Source of the DNA: Epiperipatus broadwayi
Lineage: Eukaryota > Onychophora > Udeonychophora > Euonychophora > Peripatidae
Direction of reading: 5' to 3'
DNA: 64,000 nucleotides
Assembly (NCBI GenBank): GCA_028023455.1
Contig: JAQFVV010007281.1
Location: forward strand, 51,136-115,135
Both the position numbers and the translations under genes were made by a program. This document shows, piece by piece, positions 55,951-64,000 of the stretch. The notes beneath the pieces were generated by a model that was given only the letters and a program-made list of their open reading frames with translations, was not told where the DNA came from and made no database searches. Every line of letters begins with the position of its first letter. Positions within the stretch are counted from its first letter, which is position 1.

Positions 55951-58349
55951 TTTTCTTTCTCCTCATATTTAAATTCTATTGGTTGAGAAGTTTTAAAATT
56001 TATTTTCTCTTCCAATAGTTTCTTCCAAATGTTGTTAATCTTCTTTAACTCACACCTTTCATTTATGCTCTTGGGCCTTTTAAAAATCTCTATAGCTTCT
56101 CTTAGCAATCTCTGGTCATATTGTTCAATTTTTGCTAAAATATTTGTTTTTTCAAAATTGATATCATGATTTGTTAATTTTATATGAGAATAAATAGCTG
56201 ATGAATTGGATTTTTCTCTCACTGCCAGAATGTGTTCTTCCTTTCTAATATTTATTCTACGATTAGTCTGTCCTATATATGTATGTGGACAGACCCTACA
56301 TGGAATTTCATACACACCATGACACTCCAAAGCAATTTTATCTTTAGGAAGAGGAAATATTTCACTAATTTTTTTATAAGTAGTAAAAATTGTGTGAATA
56401 TTATTATTCTTTAAAATGTTACCAATTCTATCAGTTACTCCTTTAATATATGGCAAAATTGTCTTAATTTTTGATGTATCAAAATCTTTTTTCTTTTGAT
56501 ATGTATAAGCCCTATTAATAATTTTGTAATTAAAGCCATTATGAAGAAGCATTTTATTAGTAGCAAAAAGGTCCCGGTGAAAATGGCTATCATCAGAAAG
56601 TCTCTTTGTTCTATCCAATAATGTCTTTGCCACTGAAAATAGTTGTGCAGGATGGTGATGAGAGGAAAAATGCAGATATCTCCCAGTGTGTGTTGGTTTT
56701 TTATATATACCATGGGATAAAGAACCATCTATCCTTCTTTCAATCAAAACATCTAAAAAAGGTAATTGATTATTATTTTCTATTTCCATGGTAAATTTAA
56801 TATTGTTGTGAAGAGAGTTTAAAAAATTAAAAAAGTCATCAAGAGCATGCTTACCATGAGGCCAAATAACAAAGGTATCATCAACATACCTCAGCCATAG
56901 AGATGGTTTTTTAACTGCTAAAGTCAAAATTTTATTTTCCAAATCCTCCATAAAAATAGAAGCTAATGCTGGAGAAATTGGTGAACCCATAGCTAGACCT
57001 GATGTTTGTTTATACATCTGCCCATCAAAAACAAAAAATGTATTCGATAAGCAGTGTTCAATCAAAACCACAGCAAAATTAGGCAACTGAATATTTTTTA
57101 AAACTTGAATCGCTTCATTTACAGGTACACTAGTAAAAAGTGAAACAATGTCAAAACTTACCAAAATATCATTCTTAGTCAATTTAATATCCCGGATAAG
57201 CTCAAGAAAATGATTAGCATCTTTAACATATGATGACATCGTTGTTAAATGCGGCTGTAAAAAAGAAGTCAAAAAACGAGCTAGTGTCTGTGTAGGTGAA
57301 CCAACTGCACTTACAATCGGTCTCAATGGAATATCTGGCTTGTGAACTTTTGGTAAACCATATAATTTTGGATAAAAAGAAGATTTTTCCCTCGGAGTAA
57401 GCTGTATCTTTGTTTCTAAATCTAGATCAGTAGAATAAATTAATGCTTTAGTTTTCTTTTCAAGATAAGTCATAGGATCTCTATAAATTTTTTTATAAAT
57501 ATTATCATTTAATAAATCATGTATTTTTTTAAAATAATCAGCCTTATTTAAAATTACTGTAGTATTACCCTTATCTGCCGGAAGAATAGTAATAGATTTG
57601 TCATTTTTTAAAGCAAACAAAGCTCTTCTTTCATTAATTGATAAATTAGTTTTAGGTGGTTTTGCCTTATTTAAAATATCGTATATTTTTCCCCTCACTA
57701 TATCTGCATCCCCGCAAGGTATTTTTGATAGACTACTTTCCACTCTGCAAATAATATCCTCAAAAGGTAATTTTGTTGGTGTTATTGCAAAATTAAAACC
57801 TTTATTTAAAACTTTTAGTTCAAAGTCTGATAATTTTCTATCAGATAAATTCTTTACAGCGTGCACACTTCCTCTTTCAGACAAAGACAAAGATAGTATT
57901 TCCTGTTTCTTTGTAAGTAGTTTGTTAAATTTATTCATTTGCCTTCGAAATTTAAAATCACCTTCTTTAGTCACTCTAAAATAAACGATTTTATCACAAA
58001 TTGACCATAATGTTGGATGAAAAGTATTACTTAATAAAAGGCGGAGTTGTAACAATTTTTTATCTAAAAAGTCTAACTTTTTTCTTGTATTTCTAATAAA
58101 AGAAGTTAAAATATCAAAACTTGCCTTATTCAAAACTGCGTCAATTTTCTTCGTATGCGTATGGAAGGAAATTTTACAACAGCTAGGATAAAGTCCATTT
58201 CTTTTACAGTTGAGTAAAAATTGAAGATCATAAACGGCTTTAATTTTCTTCACACACATTCTTTCAAAACACCTCCATTCTGTAAACCAATCTTTCCCGT
58301 AAAGATGAATAATGTTAATTCTAATGTTTTCACGGATAAAAGATGTCAT
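55899..58349 (-). CDS. PLE reverse transcriptase-GIY-YIG endonuclease, unit 1 (816 aa)
   Basis: One uninterrupted ORF. The PLE-specific DKG block (LPADKGNTTVILNK) is near residue 260, RT motif A (VSFDIVSLF) near 398-405, motif B (GLAMGSPISPALAS) at about 451 and the catalytic YVDD at 488-491. FLDVLIERR lies near 531. A linker leads to the GIY-YIG endonuclease: GVYEIPCRVCPHTYIGQT near 677-693 with a CxxC pair, the conserved Arg following, and Glu/Asn in REAIEIF and KSINER. The usual product is 819 aa. Here the last ~18 residues are aberrant (ending WRSWCV) because the ORF reads into the duplicated segment. The start is the first ATG after an in-frame TAG 13 codons upstream. The family copies RNA at a nicked target, using endonuclease and RT in one protein. 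Confidence 0.92.
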   Translation of the reverse strand: MTSFIRENIRINIIHLYGKDWFTEWRCFERMCVKKIKAVYDLQFLLNCKRNGLYPSCCKISFHTHTKKIDAVLNKASFDILTSFIRNTRKKLDFLDKKLLQLRLLLSNTFHPTLWSICDKIVYFRVTKEGDFKFRRQMNKFNKLLTKKQEILSLSLSERGSVHAVKNLSDRKLSDFELKVLNKGFNFAITPTKLPFEDIICRVESSLSKIPCGDADIVRGKIYDILNKAKPPKTNLSINERRALFALKNDKSITILPADKGNTTVILNKADYFKKIHDLLNDNIYKKIYRDPMTYLEKKTKALIYSTDLDLETKIQLTPREKSSFYPKLYGLPKVHKPDIPLRPIVSAVGSPTQTLARFLTSFLQPHLTTMSSYVKDANHFLELIRDIKLTKNDILVSFDIVSLFTSVPVNEAIQVLKNIQLPNFAVVLIEHCLSNTFFVFDGQMYKQTSGLAMGSPISPALASIFMEDLENKILTLAVKKPSLWLRYVDDTFVIWPHGKHALDDFFNFLNSLHNNIKFTMEIENNNQLPFLDVLIERRIDGSLSHGIYKKPTHTGRYLHFSSHHHPAQLFSVAKTLLDRTKRLSDDSHFHRDLFATNKMLLHNGFNYKIINRAYTYQKKKDFDTSKIKTILPYIKGVTDRIGNILKNNNIHTIFTTYKKISEIFPLPKDKIALECHGVYEIPCRVCPHTYIGQTNRRINIRKEEHILAVREKSNSSAIYSHIKLTNHDINFEKTNILAKIEQYDQRLLREAIEIFKRPKSINERCELKKINNIWKKLLEEKINFKTSQPIEFKYEEKEKGNISLKIKLLWRSWCV

Positions 58350-58397
58350 ATTATTATTACTATTTGCGGGATATTCCGTGTAGTGAAAAAGCTAAAT

Positions 58398-58437
58398 GCT
58401 GACGTTTCAGTACAATATCAAGTACCTTCCTCAGAGC
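58398..58437 (-). ncRNA. Hammerhead-like motif, PLE junction 2
   Basis: On the minus strand, stem I is GCT/AGC (3 bp), the core is CTGAGGA (58,428-58,434), and stem II is GGTAC/GTACT with loop TTGATATT and one unpaired A at its base. GAAA (58,405-58,408) overlaps the self-complementary ACGT, followed by cleavage-position C 58,401. The TGA at 58,431-58,433 inside the core is the stop codon of the upstream unit. Short stems I and III mean a single motif may be weak. Known PLE hammerheads share this minimal type I form. Confidence 0.65.
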
Positions 58438-60891
58438 GTCCTCTTTCTCAAATCATAAGAATGCATGTGAGATTTAAAATCGTTTTTATCGTTTTCTTTC
58501 TCCTCATATTTAAATTCTATTGGTTGAGAAGTTTTAAAATTTATTTTCTCTTCCAATAGTTTCTTCCAAATGTTGTTAATCTTCTTTAACTCACACCTTT
58601 CATTTATGCTCTTGGGCCTTTTAAAAATCTCTATAGCTTCTCTTAGCAATCTCTGGTCATATTGTTCAATTTTTGCTAAAATATTTGTTTTTTCAAAATT
58701 GATATCATGATTTGTTAATTTAATATGAGAATAAATAGCTGATGAATTGGATTTTTCTCTCACTGCCAGAATGTGTTCTTCCTTTCTAATATTTATTCTA
58801 CGATTAGTCTGTCCTATATATGTATGTGGACAGACCCTACATGGAATTTCATACACACCATGACACTCCAAAGCAATTTTATCTTTAGGAAGAGGAAATA
58901 TTTCACTAATTTTTTTATAAGTAGTAAAAATTGTGTGAATATTATTATTCTTTAAAATGTTACCAATTCTATCAGTTACTCCTTTAATATATGGCAAAAT
59001 TGTCTTAATTTTTGATGTATCAAAATCTTTTTTCTTTTGATATGTATAAGCCCTATTAATAATTTTGTAATTAAAACCATTATGAAGAAGCATTTTATTA
59101 GTAGCAAAAAGGTCCCGGTGAAAATGGCTATCATCAGAAAGTCTCTTTGTTCTATCCAATAATGTCTTTGCCACTGAAAATAGTTGTGCAGGATGGTGAT
59201 GAGAGGAAAAATGCAGATATCTCCCAGTGTGTGTTGGTTTTTTATATATACCATGGGATAAAGAACCATCTATCCTTCTTTCAATCAAAACATCTAAAAA
59301 AGGTAATTGATTATTATTTTCTATTTCCATGGTAAATTTAATATTGTTGTGAAGAGAGTTTAAAAAATTAAAAAAAGTCATCAAGAGCATGCTTACCATG
59401 AGGCCAAATAACAAAGGTATCATCAACATACCTCAGCCATATAGATGGTTTTTTAACTGCTAAAGTCAAAATTTTATTTTCCAAATCCTCCATAAAAATA
59501 GAAGCTAATGCTGGAGAAATTGGTGAACCCATAGCTAGACCTGATGTTTGTTTATACATCTGCCCATCAAAAACAAAAAATGTATTCGATAAGCAGTGTT
59601 CAATCAAAACCACAGCAAAATTAGGCAACTGAATATTTTTTAAAACTTGAATCGCTTCATTTACAGGTACACTAGTAAAAAGTGAAACAATGTCAAAACT
59701 TACCAAAATATCATTCTTAGTCAATTTAATATCCCGGATAAGCTCAAGAAAATGATTAGCATCTTTAACATATGATGACATCGTTGTTAAATGCGGCTGT
59801 AAAAAAGAAGTCAAAAAACGAGCTAGTGTCTGTGTAGGTGAACCAACTGCACTTACAATCGGTCTCAATGGAATATCTGGCTTGTGAACTTTTGGTAAAC
59901 CATATAATTTTGGATAAAAAGAAGATTTTTCCCTCGGAGTAAGCTGTATCTTTGTTTCTAAATCAAGATCAGTAGAATAAATTAATGCTTTAGTTTTCTT
60001 TTCAAGATAAGTCATAGGATCTCTATAAATTTTTTTATAAATATTATCATTTAATAAATCATGTATTTTTTTAAAATAATCAGCCTTATTTAAAATTACT
60101 GTAGTATTACCCTTATCTGCCGGAAGAATAGTAATAGATTTGTCATTTTTTAAAGCAAACAAAGCTCTTCTTTCATTAATTGATAAATTAGTTTTAGGTG
60201 GTTTTGCCTTATTTAAAATATCGTATATTTTTCCCCTCACTATATCTGCATCCCCGCAAGGTATTTTTGATAGACTACTTTCCACTCTGCAAATAATATC
60301 CTCAAAAGGTAATTTTGTTGGTGTTATTGCAAAATTAAAACCTTTATTTAAAACTTTTAGTTCAAAGTCTGATAATTTTCTATCAGATAAATTCTTTACA
60401 GCGTGCACACTTCCTCTTTCAGACAAAGACAAAGATAGTATTTCCTGTTTCTTTGTAAGTAGTTTGTTAAATTTATTCATTTGCCTTCGAAATTTAAAAT
60501 CACCTTCTTTAGTCACTCTAAAATAAACGATTTTATCACAAATTGACCATAATGTTGGATGAAAAGTATTACTTAATAAAAGGCGGAGTTGTAACAATTT
60601 TTTATCTAAAAAGTCTAACTTTTTTCTTGTATTTCTAATAAAAGAAGTTAAAATATCAAAACTTGCCTTATTCAAAACTGCGTCAATTTTCTTCGTATGC
60701 GTATGGAAGGAAATTTTACAACAGCTAGGATAAAGTCCATTTCTTTTACAGTTGAGTAAAAATTGAAGATCATAAACGGCTTTAATTTTCTTCACACACA
60801 TTCTTTCAAAACACCTCCATTCTGTAAACCAATCTTTCCCGTAAAGATGAATAATGTTAATTCTAATGTTTTCACGGATAAAAGATGTCAT
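58431..60891 (-). pseudogene. PLE RT-endonuclease, unit 2 (one frameshift)
   Basis: Same protein as unit 1 with the normal C-terminus (KRTL). It is split into 507-aa and 332-aa frames by one extra A in an A-run near 59,375 (unit 1 has the shorter run at 56,830). Motif C region reads KPSIWLRYVDD, against KPSLWLRYVDD in unit 1. The break falls just after YVDD, so the frames separate RT fingers/palm from thumb and endonuclease. A homopolymer sequencing error is an alternative explanation. Confidence 0.88.
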
Positions 60892-60939
60892 ATTATTATT
60901 ACTATTTGCGGGATATTCCGTGTAGTGAAAAAGCTAAAT

Positions 60940-60979
60940 GCTGACGTTTCAGTACAATATCAAGTACCTTCCTCAGAGC
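60940..60979 (-). ncRNA. Hammerhead-like motif, PLE junction 3
   Basis: Identical to the motif at 58,398-58,437, exactly 2,542 bp away. Stop codon TGA at 60,973-60,975 lies inside the core. Confidence 0.65.
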
Positions 60980-63433
60980 GTCCTCTTTCTCAAATCATAA
61001 GAATGCATGTGAGATTTAAAATCGTTTTTATCGTTTTCTTTCTCCTCATATTTAAATTCTATTGGTTGAGAAGTTTTAAAATTTATTTTCTCTTCCAATA
61101 GTTTCTTCCAAATGTTGTTAATCTTCTTTAACTCACACCTTTCATTTATGCTCTTGGGCCTTTTAAAAATCTCTATAGCTTCTCTTAGCAATCTCTGGTC
61201 ATATTGTTCAATTTTTGCTAAAATATTTGTTTTTTCAAAATTGATATCATGATTTGTTAATTTAATATGAGAATAAATAGCTGATGAATTGGATTTTTCT
61301 CTCACTGCCAGAATGTGTTCTTCCTTTCTAATATTTATTCTACGATTAGTCTGTCCTATATATGTATGTGGACAGACCCTACATGGAATTTCATACACAC
61401 CATGACACTCCAAAGCAATTTTATCTTTAGGAAGAGGAAATATTTCACTAATTTTTTTATAAGTAGTAAAAATTGTGTGAATATTATTATTCTTTAAAAT
61501 GTTACCAATTCTATCAGTTACTCCTTTAATATATGGCAAAATTGTCTTAATTTTTGATGTATCAAAATCTTTTTTCTTTTGATATGTATAAGCCCTATTA
61601 ATAATTTTGTAATTAAAGCCATTATGAAGAAGCATTTTATTAGTAGCAAAAAGGTCCCGGTGAAAATGGCTATCATCAGAAAGTCTCTTTGTTCTATCCA
61701 ATAATGTCTTTGCCACTGAAAATAGTTGTGCAGGATGGTGATGAGAGGAAAAATGCAGATATCTCCCAGTGTGTGTTGGTTTTTTATATATACCATGGGA
61801 TAAAGAACCATCTATCCTTCTTTCAATCAAAACATCTAAAAAAGGTAATTGATTATTATTTTCTATTTCCATGGTAAATTTAATATTGTTGTGAAGAGAG
61901 TTTAAAAAATTAAAAAAGTCATCAAGAGCATGCTTACCATGAGGCCAAATAACAAAGGTATCATCAACATACCTCAGCCATATAGATGGTTTTTTAACTG
62001 CTAAAGTCAAAATTTTATTTTCCAAATCCTCCATAAAAATAGAAGCTAATGCTGGAGAAATTGGTGAACCCATAGCTAGACCTGATGTTTGTTTATACAT
62101 CTGCCCATCAAAAACAAAAAATGTATTCGATAAGCAGTGTTCAATCAAAACCACAGCAAAATTAGGCAACTGAATATTTTTTAAAACTTGAATCGCTTCA
62201 TTTACAGGTACACTAGTAAAAAGTGAAACAATGTCAAAACTTACCAAAATATCATTCTTAGTCAATTTAATATCCCGGATAAGCTCAAGAAAATGATTAG
62301 CATCTTTAACATATGATGACATCGTTGTTAAATGCGGCTGTAAAAAAGAAGTCAAAAAACGAGCTAGTGTCTGTGTAGGTGAACCAACTGCACTTACAAT
62401 CGGTCTCAATGGAATATCTGGCTTGTGAACTTTTGGTAAACCATATAATTTTGGATAAAAAGAAGATTTTTCCCTCGGAGTAAGCTGTATCTTTGTTTCT
62501 AAATCAAGATCAGTAGAATAAATTAATGCTTTCGTTTTCTTTTCAAGATAAGTCATAGGATCTCTATAAATTTTTTTTATAAATATTATCATTTAATAAA
62601 TCATGTATTTTTTTAAAATAATCAGCCTTATTTAAAATTACTGTAGTATTACCCTTATCTGCCGGAAGAATAGTAATAGATTTGTCATTTTTTAAAGCAA
62701 ACAAAGCTCTTCTTTCATTAATTGATAAATTAGTTTTAGGTGGTTTTGCCTTATTTAAAATATCGTATATTTTTCCCCTCACTATATCTGCATCCCCGCA
62801 AGGTATTTTTGATAGACTACTTTCCACTCTGCAAATAATATCCTCAAAAGGTAATTTTGTTGGTGTTATTGCAAAATTAAAACCTTTATTTAAAACTTTT
62901 AGTTCAAAGTCTGATAATTTTCTATCAGATAAATTCTTTACAGCGTGCACACTTCCTCTTTCAGACAAAGACAAAGATAGTATTTCCTGTTTCTTTGTAA
63001 GTAGTTTGTTAAATTTATTCATTTGCCTTCGAAATTTAAAATCACCTTCTTTAGTCACTCTAAAATAAACGATTTTATCACAAATTGACCATAATGTTGG
63101 ATGAAAAGTATTACTTAATAAAAGGCGGAGTTGTAACAATTTTTTATCTAAAAAGTCTAACTTTTTTCTTGTATTTCTAATAAAAGAAGTTAAAATATCA
63201 AAACTTGCCTTATTCAAAACTGCGTCAATTTTCTTCATATGCGTATGGAAGGAAATTTTACAACAGCTAGGATAAAGTCCATTTCTTTTACAGTTGAGTA
63301 AAAATTGAAGATCATAAACGGCTTTAATTTTCTTCACACACATTCTTTCAAAACACCTCCATTCTGTAAACCAATCTTTCCCGTAAAGATGAATAATGTT
63401 AATTCTAATGTTTTCACGGATAAAAGATGTCAT
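60973..63433 (-). pseudogene. PLE RT-endonuclease, unit 3 (one frameshift)
   Basis: Split into a 289-aa N-terminal frame and a 539-aa frame by an eighth T in a T-run near 62,575 (seven in the other units). The 539-aa part keeps all RT catalytic motifs and the full endonuclease. One substitution (HTHMKKI for HTHTKKI) distinguishes its N-terminus. The frameshift site differs from unit 2, so the breaks arose independently or are read errors. Confidence 0.88.
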
Positions 63434-63481
63434 ATTATTATTACTATTTGCGGGATATTCCGTGTAGTGAAAAAGCTAAAT

Positions 63482-63521
63482 GCTGACGTTTCAGTACAAT
63501 ATCAAGTACCTTCCTCAGAGC
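63482..63521 (-). ncRNA. Hammerhead-like motif, PLE junction 4
   Basis: Identical to the preceding junction motifs, again 2,542 bp from its neighbour. Stop codon of unit 4 lies inside the core. Confidence 0.65.
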
Positions 63522-64000
63522 GTCCTCTTTCTCAAATCATAAGAATGCATGTGAGATTTAAAATCGTTTTTATCGTTTTCTTTCTCCTCATATTTAAATT
63601 CTATTGGTTGAGAAGTTTTAAAATTTATTTTCTCTTCCAATAGTTTCTTCCAAATGTTGTTAATCTTCTTTAACTCACACCTTTCATTTATGCTCTTGGG
63701 CCTTTTAAAAATCTCTATAGCTTCTCTTAGCAATCTCTGGTCATATTGTTCAATTTTTGCTAAAATATTTGTTTTTTCAAAATTGATATCATGATTTGTT
63801 AATTTAATATGAGAATAAATAGCTGATGAATTGGATTTTTCTCTCACTGCCAGAATGTGTTCTTCCTTTCTAATATTTATTCTACGATTAGTCTGTCCTA
63901 TATATGTATGTGGACAGACCCTACATGGAATTTCATACACACCATGACACTCCAAAGCAATTTTATCTTTAGGAAGAGGAAATATTTCACTAATTTTTTT
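63515..64000 (-). CDS. PLE endonuclease C-terminus, unit 4 (cut by window edge)
   Basis: The frame is open from the window edge to the stop at 63,515 and carries the GIY-YIG domain (ECHGVYEIPCRVC, HTYIGQTNRR) and the normal terminus. The rest of the unit lies beyond position 64,000, so its integrity is unknown. Confidence 0.88.
   Translation of the reverse strand, partial: KKISEIFPLPKDKIALECHGVYEIPCRVCPHTYIGQTNRRINIRKEEHILAVREKSNSSAIYSHIKLTNHDINFEKTNILAKIEQYDQRLLREAIEIFKRPKSINERCELKKINNIWKKLLEEKINFKTSQPIEFKYEEKENDKNDFKSHMHSYDLRKRTL

Larger units (their letters stand above)
55361..64000 (-). mobile_element. Tandem Penelope-like element array, period 2,542 bp
   Basis: Minus-strand units repeat head to tail. 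Start codons lie at 58,349, 60,891 and 63,433, all 2,542 apart. Stops lie at 55,481, 58,431, 60,973 and 63,515. The leftmost unit is 2,950 bp because of an internal 408-bp duplication. The array ends on the left in the first ~13 codons of another unit fused to (TA)n, and runs off the right edge. Units differ by only a few substitutions, implying very recent amplification. Only 81 bp separate consecutive ORFs, and that spacer holds a hammerhead-like motif. Confidence 0.93.

Noticed and set aside
57598-57984. Plus-strand ORFs within the PLE units (128 aa, 112 aa and others, repeated in each unit)
   Set aside because: They are antisense shadows of the RT-endonuclease ORF and repeat only because the units do.

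Overview
This window is about three-quarters A+T. It is a repeat-rich, intergenic-looking stretch of an animal nuclear genome. I found no convincing host protein-coding gene, rRNA gene or functional tRNA gene. The content points to an AT-rich invertebrate: two lineages of endonuclease-bearing Penelope-like retroelements (PLEs), Ty3/gypsy relics, a Merlin DNA transposon, TA-flanked MITE-like elements, tRNA-related SINE pieces and many long (TA)n arrays. I cannot fix the phylum from sequence alone.

Layout. 0-9.2 kb: a decayed Ty3/gypsy element on the minus strand (gag, protease, RT, RNase H and integrase all traceable), flanked by copies of a long direct repeat. 9.9-11.0 kb: tandem 434-bp units (family B). 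11.77-19.0 kb: a long anonymous repeat (family D) carrying a nested 1.4-kb insertion of 473-bp units (family C). 19.0-22.8 kb: a Poseidon-like PLE relic split by a Merlin transposon. 22.8-23.5 kb and 38.6-40.6 kb: tandem ~404-bp units (family A). 28.7 and 48.1 kb: two MITE-like elements. 31.4-35.0 kb: an inverted, diverged copy of family D. 42.1-45.3 kb: a second gypsy relic (gag and protease only). 55.36-64.0 kb: a nearly homogeneous tandem PLE array on the minus strand, period 2,542 bp, running off the right edge.

The most notable content is a set of hammerhead-ribozyme-like motifs. Families A, B and C are ~400-470-bp tandem repeats, and each has a compact motif with a CTGANGA core, GAAA, pairing stems I and II and an 8-nt self-complementary stem III. 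This is the architecture of metazoan retrozymes (and of the Schistosoma Sm-alpha satellite). Family C also carries a tRNA-like segment. Every junction of the PLE array holds a related motif (CTGAGGA, GAAA, ACGT, cleavage C) whose core contains the PLE stop codon. Cleavage there would cut a tandem transcript into 2,542-nt monomers made of a 51-nt leader, the RT-endonuclease ORF and a ~30-nt trailer. I infer that the PLEs and the small ribozyme repeats are an autonomous/non-autonomous pair. Ribozyme activity is predicted from sequence and has not been shown.

(TA)n arrays border many of the modules and appear to act as insertion or rearrangement hubs.
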